DNA of 64,000 nt. Source: Streptomyces malaysiensis subsp. samsunensis (GTDB lineage Bacteria; Actinomycetota; Actinomycetes; Streptomycetales; Streptomycetaceae). Both the position numbers and the translations under genes were made by a program. Shown here piece by piece: positions 1 through 7,494 of the stretch. Where the stretch lies: contig NZ_JANIIC010000016.1 in the NCBI RefSeq assembly GCF_024519315.1, positions 93,442-157,441 on the forward strand. The letters run 5' to 3'. How positions within the stretch are numbered: the first letter of the stretch is position 1; each line of letters begins with the position of its first letter. The notes beneath the pieces are model-generated. The model did no database searches and was not told where the DNA came from. It saw only the letters and a program-made list of their open reading frames with translations.

Positions 1-228
1 CCGGCCGTCGGCCTTGGTGTCCGTGACGGTGCCGATGGCGAGGTTCTTGTTGTAGCACCACTGGCCGGAGGCAACGCCCTCCGCGCTCGAGACGGTCCAG
101 TTGTGCGGACATCCGGGGACCTGGACCGAGGATGCGCTGGTGGGCGTTGCGGCGTGGGCAGCCGAGAAGGGAAACGCGGCCAACAGCCCTGCGCCGGCGA
201 TGGCCGTCGCGAGGTACTTCTTGAGCAT
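1..228 (-). CDS. Secreted protein, N-terminal part only
   Basis: The gene runs off the left edge, so only the first 76 codons are visible. It starts at ATG 228 behind a clear ribosome site (AGGAGACACCC). Residues 1 to about 26 form a classic Sec signal peptide: LKK, a hydrophobic stretch LATAIAGAGLLAAF, then a cleavage site near AHA-AT. The mature part begins with a Thr/Ser-rich segment and has two cysteines (VPGCPHNW and QWCYNK) that could form a disulfide. No enzymatic motif is visible, and I do not recognise the family. A small exported protein is the only supported call. Confidence 0.7.
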   Translation of the reverse strand, partial: MLKKYLATAIAGAGLLAAFPFSAAHAATPTSASSVQVPGCPHNWTVSSAEGVASGQWCYNKNLAIGTVTDTKADGR

Positions 229-461
229 GGGTGTCTCCTGGGTGATGTGTGACGCGGTGACACGCGGACCAGAGGCGGTCGACGTGCGGAGGAACACCCC
301 GATCGTGTGGGCAGCGCGTGCCGACGTCCACGGATTCGCCGTCCGGGACATGTCCCGGACGGCCTGGGACAGCAGAACCGCGGGTCTACGCCGCTACCGC
401 GAGGGTGCGCCGGGTGTCACAGGGCGCGATATCCGCCCATCCTGCGGCCGATCGAGAGCCG

Positions 462-1145
462 CTATCGGCTTCGGGGCCGGCCGCCGTTGCCCGTGCCGTT
501 GAGCGGGATCAAGGACTCCAAGGTGGCGCCCCGCACCCAGGCGCCGAGGAGGTTCCGGTGCATGGCGAGGATCTCATGTTTCACCGCGAGCCTCTCCGCG
601 GCCCGGGTGAAGTCGCAGGTGGCGACGAACACCGCGACATCCGCGCCGTGTTCGGCCTTCGCGGTGCCGAGGAACTTCTGCATATCGCCGCTCGGCACGG
701 TCCGGTGGGGTGCGTAGTGCTTGCACTGGATCACCAGCCGGCGCCCGTCCGGCATCCGGCCGACGACATCGGCGCCCAGGTCGCCCGACTTCCCCGAGAC
801 GATGACGTGGGTGCAGCCGTCCCGGCGGCACAGCTCCGCGACGTACCGCTCGAACCGCTGCCAGGTCATGGTGTCGATCTCGGCCATGGAGCGCTCACGT
901 GCGGCGTTCTCCTCCTCGGCCCGCCAGGCCCGGTGTTCCGCCATGGTCCGCAGATGGGTTCGCCACAGCCACCAGCCGACGCCGCCGAGCAGGCCCACGA
1001 GGACCACCCCGACGACGTACGGCCACACCGTCTGCCAGGTCAGGGCCAGTGCGAGGACCGCCACGGCACCGCCGGTCCAGGCCGTGCGGCGCAGCCGCGC
1101 CTTCGCCCGCCGTAACGCCGCTCCACGTCGCCGTCGCACAGCCAT
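462..1145 (-). CDS. Membrane-anchored Mrr-like restriction endonuclease domain protein
   Basis: This protein has 227 residues. After a basic N-terminus, two hydrophobic helices (about residues 22-58) should anchor it in the membrane. A charged linker (HRAWRAEEENAARERS) leads to a nuclease domain of the Mrr type (about residues 90-220). The core motif is visible: an acidic residue in GDLGADVVG followed by VIQCKHY, matching the D-(x)n-(E/Q)-x-K active site of Mrr/type IV enzymes. Family members cut modified or foreign DNA. The membrane-tethered form is common in Streptomyces and its physiological role is not established. It stands alone with a purine-rich ribosome site (AGGGGGGCGCG). Confidence 0.8.
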   Translation of the reverse strand: MAVRRRRGAALRRAKARLRRTAWTGGAVAVLALALTWQTVWPYVVGVVLVGLLGGVGWWLWRTHLRTMAEHRAWRAEEENAARERSMAEIDTMTWQRFERYVAELCRRDGCTHVIVSGKSGDLGADVVGRMPDGRRLVIQCKHYAPHRTVPSGDMQKFLGTAKAEHGADVAVFVATCDFTRAAERLAVKHEILAMHRNLLGAWVRGATLESLIPLNGTGNGGRPRSR

Positions 1146-1219
1146 CGCGCCCCCCTGTCGGCTTCTTCCCGGCAGTTTCGGGAGTGGCGGGCCGCCCCCG
1201 CAAGAGCGCCTTTCGGGCC

Positions 1220-1242
1220 CCTTATGGACGCCGCCTTATGGA
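1220..1242. promoter_or_regulatory. 9-bp direct repeat upstream of clpP3
   Basis: CCTTATGGA occurs twice (1220-1228 and 1234-1242), 14 bp apart from start to start, about 120 bp upstream of the clpP3 start. clpP3-clpP4 operons in Streptomyces are switched on by PopR, encoded just downstream here, so this is a reasonable place for an activator site. The assignment to PopR is inference from position only. Confidence 0.25.
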
Positions 1243-1358
1243 TCGGGTCTGCCGTGGGCGAATCTGCTGCGGGCCGAGATTCCTTACCGGACAAGCGAAT
1301 TGGGCCGATGGTGAAAGGACCGCGGCGGTGTGGGCCGCGGCACTCACGAGGAGGTCCG

Positions 1359-2012
1359 ATGGGAACATTCGCCACCGGCTGGGAGCCGGCAAGGAGTCCA
1401 CGAGCCGCGGAGGGGGAGACGGCTCCCACGCGGTTCGACGATCATCTGGCCGCGCAACTGCTGACCCAGCGCATCGTCTTTCTCGGCACGCAGGTGGACG
1501 AGGTGTCCGCGAACCGGGTGTGTGCGCAGATGCTGCTGCTGTCGGCGGAGGACCCGCGGTCGGACATCAGCCTCTACGTCAACAGTCCGGGCGGTTCGGT
1601 GACGGCGGGCCTGGCGATCTACGACACGATGCGGCTGATTCCCAACGACGTGTCCACGCTCGTCATGGGATTCGCCGCGAGCATGGGGCAGTTTCTGCTC
1701 ACCGTGGGAACGACCGGAAAGCGCTACGCACTGCCGAATTCCCGCATCATGATGCACCAGCCGTCCGCCGGTATCGGAGGGAGCACGGCCGATATCGCGA
1801 TTCAGGCCGAGAATCTCGAATTCATGAAGCGGTCGATCGAGCGGATCACGGCGGAGCACACCGGACAGAGCGTGGAGACCATTTCGCGCGACGGCGACCG
1901 CGACCGGTGGTTCACCCCGGAGCAGGCGAAGGAGTACGGAATGGTCGACCGGGTCGTGGAGTCGCTCGCGGACGTACGGCCGGCCGGTACGCGGCGCAGG
2001 ATGGGGATCTGA
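1359..2012 (+). CDS. clpP3: ATP-dependent Clp protease proteolytic subunit ClpP3
   Basis: ClpP serine peptidase of 217 residues, the usual length. The start is ATG 1359, directly after an ideal ribosome site (GAGGAGGTCCG); an upstream in-frame ATG at 1224 lacks one. The catalytic triad is complete: Ser108 in GFAASMGQ, His133 in MMHQP and Asp178 in SRDGDRD. The oxyanion loop NSPGGS is at 75-80. ClpP subunits form tetradecameric chambers fed by ClpX/ClpC ATPases. In Streptomyces the second pair, clpP3-clpP4, is a backup set activated by PopR when ClpP1P2 activity fails. It is followed by clpP4 after a 1-nt gap, so translation is probably coupled. Confidence 0.92.
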   Translation: MGTFATGWEPARSPRAAEGETAPTRFDDHLAAQLLTQRIVFLGTQVDEVSANRVCAQMLLLSAEDPRSDISLYVNSPGGSVTAGLAIYDTMRLIPNDVSTLVMGFAASMGQFLLTVGTTGKRYALPNSRIMMHQPSAGIGGSTADIAIQAENLEFMKRSIERITAEHTGQSVETISRDGDRDRWFTPEQAKEYGMVDRVVESLADVRPAGTRRRMGI

Positions 2013-2013
2013 C

Positions 2014-2619
2014 ATGGGGCAGTACACGATTCCGACGGTCGTCGAGCGCACCACGCAGGGGGAGCGGGCGTACGACATCTACAGCCGGCTGCTGTCCGAG
2101 CGGATCATCTTCCTCGGCACCGAGATCGACGACGGCGTGGCCAACGTCGTCATCGCGCAACTCCTCCACCTCGAATCGTCGAGCCCCGAGCAGGAGATCG
2201 CGATCTACATCAACTCGCCGGGCGGCTCCTTCACCTCGCTGATGGCGATCTACGACACGATGACGTTCGTGACCGCGCCCATCTCGACGTTCTGCGTGGG
2301 GCAGGCGGCCTCGACCGCGGCGGTGCTGCTGGCCGGGGGAGACCCCGGGCGGCGGTTCGTGCTGGAGCACTCCCGGGTGCTGCTGGGGCAGCCGGTGAGC
2401 GGCGGTCAGCAGGGGACGGTCTCGGACCTCAGCCTCCAGGCCAAGGAGATGCTGCGGATCCGCGCGCAGGTCGAGGAGGTGCTCGCGCGCCATACGCCCC
2501 ACGACGCCGCCACGCTCCGCGCCGACATGGACCGCGACAAGGTCTTCACGGCGCCGGAGGCGGTGGCGTACGGGCTCGCCGACGAGGTGCTGAGCCGGCG
2601 GACGGCGGGGGCTTTCTGA
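2014..2619 (+). CDS. clpP4: ClpP-family subunit ClpP4, catalytic His replaced by Gly
   Basis: This 201-residue protein has the full ClpP fold signature (NSPGGS at 68-73, GQAAST around Ser100, RADMDRD around Asp171). At the catalytic histidine position the usual HQP motif reads GQP (RVLLGQP, Gly125; codon GGG). The triad is therefore broken and this subunit is unlikely to be proteolytic alone. In ClpP family biology, inactive or weakly active subunits can still build mixed rings with an active partner, here the adjacent ClpP3. The start ATG 2014 follows the clpP3 stop by one base. A hairpin at 2644-2667 ends the operon. Confidence 0.9.
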   Translation: MGQYTIPTVVERTTQGERAYDIYSRLLSERIIFLGTEIDDGVANVVIAQLLHLESSSPEQEIAIYINSPGGSFTSLMAIYDTMTFVTAPISTFCVGQAASTAAVLLAGGDPGRRFVLEHSRVLLGQPVSGGQQGTVSDLSLQAKEMLRIRAQVEEVLARHTPHDAATLRADMDRDKVFTAPEAVAYGLADEVLSRRTAGAF

Positions 2620-2643
2620 CAGGAGGGCCGGGGCTTTCTGACA

Positions 2644-2667
2644 CCCCGTCCCCGAGGGAGGACGGGG
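2644..2667. terminator. Bidirectional hairpin between clpP4 and popR
   Basis: CCCCGTCC (2644-2651) and GGACGGGG (2660-2667) form an 8-bp G+C stem with an 8-nt loop in the 63-bp gap between two convergent genes. It can serve both strands. Confidence 0.7.
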
Positions 2668-2682
2668 GCGGGGGTCGGTGCC

Positions 2683-3270
2683 TCAGGCGGCCAGGCGTAC
2701 GTCGCCCTGCCGTCCGGCGTGCCGGGACGGCCCACGGTCCGCGACGGATGTGGTGGACGCGACGGAGGTGACGGATGTGGTGGACGCGACGGACGTGAGG
2801 GACGCGACGGACATCGCCGCGCCGTCGCGCCGCCGCGGACCGGAGGCAAGACGGATCAGCTCGCCCTGCGCCATGGCGAGGAGGTCGGCCAGACCGAGAC
2901 CGAGCGCGCGGGCGGCGGCCGCGAGGACCTCGGACGACGCCTCTTTGCGGCCGCGTTCGAGTTCGGAGAGGTACGGCATCGAGATACGGGCCGCCTCGGC
3001 CACGTCCTTGAGCGTGCGTTGCTGGGCGAGCCGCTCGCGCCGCAGCACACCGCCGACGAGGTCCCGCCACAGGGGCTCCTTCACCGGCTCCCGGCCGGGC
3101 TGCTCCCGCCCGGCCGGGACGGCCGGAACGCGCGGACCGGCGGGGGCCGCCGGGGCGGGGGCGGCCGCGGGGGCTTCGGCCCCGGCGGTGGCTCCCGACC
3201 GGGGCGCCGGGTCCGCGGTGGCCGGACGCAGGGGAATGACGCGGGCTCGGTTCGACGCGTGGCTGCTCAC
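2683..3270 (-). CDS. popR: PopR, HTH activator of the clpP3-clpP4 operon
   Basis: A Cro/CI-type helix-turn-helix lies at about residues 80-135 (RTLKDVAEAARISMPYLSELERG). It is preceded by an Ala/Pro-rich N-terminus and followed by a repetitive Ser/Thr/Val tail. The protein ends in ...VRLAA; in PopR the terminal alanines act as the degradation tag by which ClpP1P2 keeps it low, so loss of ClpP1P2 activity raises PopR and induces clpP3-clpP4. The convergent clpP3-clpP4 operon supports the call. I chose GTG 3270 because TACCCT lies 6 nt upstream, as in leaderless Streptomyces promoters. TTG 3312, behind AAGGG, is an alternative that adds 14 residues. The tail is encoded by a roughly 27-bp minisatellite (about 2739-2815). 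Confidence 0.85.
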   Translation of the reverse strand: MSSHASNRARVIPLRPATADPAPRSGATAGAEAPAAAPAPAAPAGPRVPAVPAGREQPGREPVKEPLWRDLVGGVLRRERLAQQRTLKDVAEAARISMPYLSELERGRKEASSEVLAAAARALGLGLADLLAMAQGELIRLASGPRRRDGAAMSVASLTSVASTTSVTSVASTTSVADRGPSRHAGRQGDVRLAA

Positions 3271-3326
3271 CCCCTCAGGGTAGGAGCGCCGCGCCCGACG
3301 GGAAGGGGACAACGTTCTGCCCTTGG

Positions 3327-3345
3327 CGAATCGCTCAAGCGTTCG
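3327..3345. promoter_or_regulatory. Inverted repeat upstream of popR
   Basis: CGAA-t-CGCT-ca-AGCG-TTCG is a near-perfect dyad 57 bp upstream of the GTG start of popR. It is a plausible operator for PopR itself or for another Clp regulator. It does not match the published ClgR spacing as I remember it, so no regulator is assigned. Confidence 0.4.
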
Positions 3346-3685
3346 GGTGCGGCCGGGTGGCGCAGACCCGGCCGCGTGCGCCGGATACGGAGTACGCGGC
3401 CCGGCAGCCCGGACGGGCTCGGCTTACGTGTCCTGGCAAGCCCGACCGCGTACGGCCCGCTTGGCCGCGCGGGCCCGGTCCCCCGGCCGCGCGGGCCCGG
3501 CCGCGTCCGGCCATGCGGGCCCTGCGGCGCCCCGCCGCGCAGGCCCGCGTACGGCCCACTTGTGACCGACTCCACGCCCCAAAACATGGCAAACCGGATC
3601 AGAAACCCCCGTTGTCGGTGCCGGGCCCTACCGTATGGCTGTCCTTATTCACGCTTGCTGGGCTGCTTGCGTACTCGGACACGAC
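3346..3685. other. Non-coding G+C-rich spacer
   Basis: Reading frames open here only because of base composition. The stretch is dominated by imperfect copies of GCGGGCCC and no start with a ribosome site is seen. A TACCGT hexamer near 3630 could be a -10 element, but no gene follows it. Confidence 0.6.
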
Positions 3686-3718
3686 GGGGGCCGGACCCAA
3701 CAGCGCGGGCCGGCCCCC
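3686..3718 (-). terminator. Hairpin after the MASE1 remnant
   Basis: GGGGGCCGG (3686-3694) pairs with CCGGCCCCC (3710-3718) around a 15-nt loop. It lies just downstream of the minus-strand MASE1 remnant and is probably its original terminator. Confidence 0.6.
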
Positions 3719-3734
3719 TCGTCCGGCGAGCCCG

Positions 3735-3912
3735 CTACCTCCGGTCCGTGGACTTGCGCTCGCCCTCCGGTGGCCGCCGCTCGTCCGGGGTCAGGCGGAA
3801 GACCACTCCGGTCAGTTGGGCGCAGACGCGTTCGATCTGGCGGCGGGTGGCGTTCCGTTCGGCGATGATCGCCGACAGAAGCAGCGCCGTCAGGGCCGTC
3901 GCGCCGTTGGCG
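3735..3912 (-). pseudogene. C-terminal remnant of a MASE1-type membrane protein
   Basis: Only about the last 58 codons survive, reading ...GATALTALLLSAIIAERNATRR... and ending in ERKSTDRR before the stop at 3735. The hydrophobic segment followed by a basic helix (RRQIERVCAQLTGVV) resembles, from memory, the C-terminal end of Streptomyces MASE1-domain membrane proteins. Upstream, homology stops at about 3912, exactly where plus-strand lectin sequence begins, so the rest of the gene is gone. It retains its downstream hairpin. Family assignment is moderate because the fragment is short. Confidence 0.45.
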
Positions 3913-4226
3913 GCGCCAACCAGCAGTGGCGCGCCGTGGACGAGGGCGGCGGGGCGTATCACTTCGTCAACCGGAACAGCGGCAAGTGCCTCGATGTGCC
4001 CGGTGCCTCCACCCAGGACGGGGTGCGGCTCCAGCAGTACACCTGCAACGGCAGCGCCGCCCAGTCCTTCCAGGTGGCCGAGGTCCCCGATACCCCGGGC
4101 GTCCGCTTCCACCACATGGTCACCGTGTCGCTCGGCGGCACGGGCACCATCAGCCATGTCATCAACAACACGGGCGGGCCCTCCAATTCCGGCAGCAAGG
4201 TGGCGAACCTCGTGAACTATCCGTAG
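3911..4226 (+). pseudogene. 5'-truncated ricin-type beta-trefoil lectin fragment
   Basis: About 104 codons of a carbohydrate-binding ricin B module. QW repeats and the sugar-site motif are recognisable: NQQWRAVDEG, then FVNRNSGKCLDVPGAST and LQQYTCNGSAAQSF. Such modules are usually the C-terminal part of secreted glycosidases or proteases. No start codon with a ribosome site or signal peptide precedes it. The homology begins abruptly at 3911, back to back with the MASE1 remnant, so it looks like the tail of a deleted secreted enzyme. A strong terminator follows at 4252. Confidence 0.6.
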
Positions 4227-4251
4227 AGGCCCCCGCCCAACGGACGACCCC

Positions 4252-4293
4252 GTGCCCGCGATACGGCCCCTTCCCGGGGCGTATCGCGGGCAC
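4252..4293 (+). terminator. Strong intrinsic terminator after lectin fragment
   Basis: GTGCCCGCGATACG (4252-4265) pairs perfectly with 4280-4293, and an inner CCCC/GGGG extends the stem around a TTCCC loop. At about 18 bp this is one of the most stable hairpins in the window. Confidence 0.8.
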
Positions 4294-4393
4294 GCATATG
4301 CGCACCGGGCTTGCCCACCTCTGCGGGAGACGTCACCGTTGACCCCCACGGGCACGCGCCGCGCGCCCGTATTCGACTGGGATCGGAGGTGCC

Positions 4394-5176
4394 ATGGGAC
4401 CGATCGTTCCACCCCTCGTTCCACCGTATGAGACCGTCGGCGACGGGCCGCACCGGGTGATGGCGGTGCACGGCTGGTTCTCGGACCGGGCCGCGTACGC
4501 CGCGATGCTGCCGCATGTCGACCGGCGCGGATTCACCTATGTACTGCCCGATCTGCGCGGCTACGGCGAGGCCCGCGACATCCCCGGCTCGTACACCACC
4601 GGCGAGGCCGGGGGCGACCTCCTCGCGCTCGCCGATCACCTCGGCTGGGAGCGATTCTCGCTCATCGGCCACTCGATGGGCGGGGCCGTCGTGCAGCGCG
4701 TGGTGGCGGCCGCCCCGCACCGGGTCCGCCGGCTGGTCGGGGTCGCGCCGGTGCCGGCCAGCGGGGTGCCGATGGAGGGCGAGCAGTGGCAGCTGTTCGC
4801 GGCCGCCCCCGACCGCCCGGAGAACCGCCGGGCGATCATCGACCGCACCACCGGCGGCCGCCACCCGGCCGCCTGGCTGGACCTGATGGTGCGCCACTCA
4901 CTGGAACACAGCGACCCCAAGGCGCTCCGCGCATGGCTGGACTCCTGGGCGCTGGAGGACTTCCACGAGGACATAGCCGGCGCCCAGGTGCCGGTGCGGA
5001 TCGTGGTCGGCGCCCATGACCCGGCGCTCACGGCCGAGGTGATGCGGCAGACCTGGCTGCGCTGGTATGTCAACGCCGAGCTGGTGGAGCTGGAGTACGC
5101 CGGGCACTACCCGGCCGATGAGACACCACAGGAACTGGTGCGGGCCGTGGAGGACTTCATCACGGCTGACGCGTAG
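4394..5176 (+). CDS. Alpha/beta hydrolase
   Basis: A 260-residue alpha/beta-hydrolase fold enzyme. The nucleophile elbow is GHSMGG (Ser94), the oxyanion region HGWF (26-29), the acid Asp in VVGAHDP and the base His in AGHYPADE. Spacing and length fit small cytosolic esterases or lipid-type hydrolases; the substrate cannot be read from sequence. The start ATG 4394 follows GATCGGAGGTGCC. It overlaps the convergent transglycosylase gene by 17 bp at the 3' end. Confidence 0.85.
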   Translation: MGPIVPPLVPPYETVGDGPHRVMAVHGWFSDRAAYAAMLPHVDRRGFTYVLPDLRGYGEARDIPGSYTTGEAGGDLLALADHLGWERFSLIGHSMGGAVVQRVVAAAPHRVRRLVGVAPVPASGVPMEGEQWQLFAAAPDRPENRRAIIDRTTGGRHPAAWLDLMVRHSLEHSDPKALRAWLDSWALEDFHEDIAGAQVPVRIVVGAHDPALTAEVMRQTWLRWYVNAELVELEYAGHYPADETPQELVRAVEDFITADA

Positions 5177-5876
5177 CCGACGGTGAGACGCCGGAGGCGG
5201 TCGCGGACGGATCGGTGGAGGGCGAGGGTGAGGATGGGGCGGACGGGGCGGACGGTGCGGCGGAGGCGCGGTCGGTGCGCCGGTGCTTCGCCTCGCTCCG
5301 TTGGTACCTCTCCTCGCTCTCCTCGTACTTGGGCAGCAGATCCGTCAAGATCTTGTCGACATATTCCTGGGTCTCGAGGATCTTGGGGATGCCGCGCGCC
5401 CGGAGCACCGCGTTCGGCCCCGCGTTGTACGCGGCGAGCGCGAGCCGGGTCGAGCCGAGCCTGGTCCCGCTGCCCGGGACCGCCTTGACAACCTCGTAGA
5501 GATGGCACATGTAGCGGGCCTGTGAGGGGATGGCGTCGCGGGGCTCCCAGACATCGGCCTTGCCGTCGCCGCTGCCGTCCTTGCCCCACTCCTTCCAGGT
5601 GACCGGGGAGAACTGCGAAATGCCCTGGGCGTGCCCGGAGTCCGCGTCCGGCTGCCAGCCGCTCTCCGCGTCGATCTGGGCGGCCAGCAGCGGCACGCTC
5701 AGCGGGGAGCAGGCGCCGCGGACCGCCGCCTCCAGCACGGGGCGCCGGGTGTCGGGGACCACCGGCAGCTCCGGTTCCGAGGGCTCGGTGATATGCCGTA
5801 CGACCAGAACCGCGGCGACGACCAGCGCGAGGCCGGCGACGAAGGCCGCGGCCATCCCGGCGGCGCGGGTCAGCAT
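5160..5876 (-). CDS. Membrane-anchored lytic transglycosylase (SLT family)
   Basis: A protein of 238 residues. An N-terminal helix (about 8-27) anchors it outside the membrane. A goose-lysozyme/SLT domain follows (about 50-190), with the catalytic glutamate Glu71 in IDAESGW and the family motifs HAQGISQFSP and LALAAYNAGPNAV. It should cleave peptidoglycan glycan strands. The C-terminus is a low-complexity Ser/Pro/Thr-rich tail after KYEES. It is convergent with the hydrolase and overlaps its end. Confidence 0.88.
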   Translation of the reverse strand: MLTRAAGMAAAFVAGLALVVAAVLVVRHITEPSEPELPVVPDTRRPVLEAAVRGACSPLSVPLLAAQIDAESGWQPDADSGHAQGISQFSPVTWKEWGKDGSGDGKADVWEPRDAIPSQARYMCHLYEVVKAVPGSGTRLGSTRLALAAYNAGPNAVLRARGIPKILETQEYVDKILTDLLPKYEESEERYQRSEAKHRRTDRASAAPSAPSAPSSPSPSTDPSATASGVSPSATRQP

Positions 5877-5960
5877 GCCGGAACCGGCACGGAGGGGGTA
5901 CGCATGCAGGGACCGTAGCCGGTATCGCGGGCCGATCCGTAATCGGTCGCCGACACGGTC

Positions 5961-6686
5961 CTATCGTGCCTGGTGGGCCGGGGGCATGGGCGGCCCGGCG
6001 GGGGCCGCGGGGAGCGGGCCGGACCCGCCCTCGGCCGGGCGCTTCATCACATACGCCGCACCGGCGCCCGCCGCGAACAGCGCCAGCACCGAGACCGCGG
6101 TGCCCAGCCAGGTGGCGCCGAGCCACTGGCCGCCGACATAGCCGAGGGTCACGCTGTAGGCCGCCCAGGCGAGCCCGGCCACCGCCGACCACGGCAGGAA
6201 TTCCTTCACCCTCCGGTGGGCCGCGCCCGCGCTCAGGCTGACGACCGAGCGGCCCGCGGGCGCGAAGCGGGCTATCACCACGAGCGGACCGCCGCCGCGC
6301 ACCAGCGCGGTGCCCAACTTCTCCTGGGCGGAGGTGAGTCTGCGGGAGCGGGCGATGGCGCGGTCGAGCCGGTCGCTGCCGCGCCAGGCCAGCCGGTAGG
6401 CGACCATGTCCCCGAGGACGGAGGCGGTCGCGGCGCACAGCATCAGCCCGAACATGGCGGGGAAGTCGGCCGCGCCCGCCTGGCGCACCACGCCGACGGC
6501 GTCAACGGTGGTGCCGGCGGCCGCGGTGGCGGCGGTGATGACCAGAACTCCGCTGGGCAGAACGGGCAGAAAGACATCGAGCAGGACGGATGCCCCGATC
6601 ACCGCGTAAATCCATGGGGTGTTGGTCAGTGACCCCAAATGTTCCAACAACGTTCGACTCCCGATCCCGGTCCCCCCGCTGCGCAT
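5961..6686 (-). CDS. DedA/SNARE-associated family membrane protein
   Basis: An integral membrane protein of 241 residues with about five hydrophobic segments. The DedA signature is visible: an early acidic residue in the membrane (VLLDVFLPVLPSGVLV), GDMVAYRLAW and the basic motif ARFAPAGRSVVSLSAGAAHRRVKEFLPWSA. Bacterial DedA proteins flip polyprenyl-phosphate or phospholipids. ATG 6686 has only a weak ribosome site, so the start is uncertain by a few codons. Confidence 0.85.
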   Translation of the reverse strand: MRSGGTGIGSRTLLEHLGSLTNTPWIYAVIGASVLLDVFLPVLPSGVLVITAATAAAGTTVDAVGVVRQAGAADFPAMFGLMLCAATASVLGDMVAYRLAWRGSDRLDRAIARSRRLTSAQEKLGTALVRGGGPLVVIARFAPAGRSVVSLSAGAAHRRVKEFLPWSAVAGLAWAAYSVTLGYVGGQWLGATWLGTAVSVLALFAAGAGAAYVMKRPAEGGSGPLPAAPAGPPMPPAHQAR

Positions 6687-6787
6687 GTCGCCGGGAAGCG
6701 GCAGGCGTCAGCCTGTAACAGCCATACAGCGTACGCCTGTGACTGAAGAGGATAACGGTAAGGGTTGTGATGATGTTGTTCGAATCA

Positions 6788-6818
6788 CGCCATGCGGGGC
6801 GTTCGGCCCCGCATGGCG
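6788..6818 (-). terminator. 13-bp hairpin downstream of doxX-type gene
   Basis: CGCCATGCGGGGC (6788-6800) pairs perfectly with 6806-6818 around a GTTCG loop, 52 bp past the stop of the minus-strand DoxX gene. Confidence 0.75.
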
Positions 6819-6869
6819 CGATGGGTGATGTGACGCCGGATCCGAATACCGAATACGGCGAACCGGAAT

Positions 6870-7355
6870 CTATCGGACGACGGACGGCTCGCGCCGCGCT
6901 TCGGGCGCCGCCTCGCTCTCGCGAGCCGGGCCCGAGCCGAATATTCGGTCCAGCGCCCAGGGGCCGGGGCCGGTGAAGACGAGCAGCAGCAGGGTCCAGC
7001 AGAACATCGCGGCGGGCTCGCCGCCGTTCTGGATGGGCCACAGCTTCTCGGGCTGGTGTTCATGGAAGTACGCGTAGGCCATCGAGCCCGAGGAGATGAA
7101 GGCCGCGCTGCGGCTGCCGAGGCCGAGCATCACCAGCGCGCCGCCGATGAGCTGGATCACGGCCGCGTACCAGCCCGGCCAGGTGCCGGCGTCGATGGTC
7201 TTGCCGGTGCCCATGATGCCGCCGAACCAGCCGAGCAGCGATGAGGCGCCGTGGCAGAAGAACAGCAGTCCGACCACGATGCGGAAGAGGGACAGGACGT
7301 ACGGCTTGGCGTTGTCGAGCGCCTCGCCGAGGTTGCGGGGGGTGGAAGAAGGCAT
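6870..7355 (-). CDS. DoxX family membrane protein
   Basis: A four-helix DoxX protein of 161 residues. Visible hallmarks are LFRIVVGLLFFCHGASSLLGWFGG at the N-terminus (split here across two helices), the Gly-rich second helix QLIGGALVMLGLG and the C-terminal RIFG segment. DoxX proteins accompany quinone or thiosulfate oxidation or redox stress systems; no partner is adjacent here. The start at ATG 7355 has AAGGAGCTCC upstream. The upstream DNA carries an A+T-richer stretch (TTGCAAGTTCAAGTT, about 7426-7440) that could hold a MarR/HxlR-type operator; that is conjecture. Confidence 0.85.
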   Translation of the reverse strand: MPSSTPRNLGEALDNAKPYVLSLFRIVVGLLFFCHGASSLLGWFGGIMGTGKTIDAGTWPGWYAAVIQLIGGALVMLGLGSRSAAFISSGSMAYAYFHEHQPEKLWPIQNGGEPAAMFCWTLLLLVFTGPGPWALDRIFGSGPARESEAAPEARREPSVVR

Positions 7356-7494
7356 GAGTGGGGAGCTCCTTGCTCCGGGGACGGAGAACAGCGGAACCGC
7401 CAGGTTAGGTACCCCTCACCTTTTGTTGCAAGTTCAAGTTCCTGCCAAAGTGGAGGCCCCGGAGCACCTTTTGTCCCGCCCTGGAAGCCGCTCC

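Noticed and set aside
3357..4226. 289-residue lectin protein
   Set aside because: Only residues after about 185 match a lectin; the front part is antisense to the MASE1 remnant and spacer.
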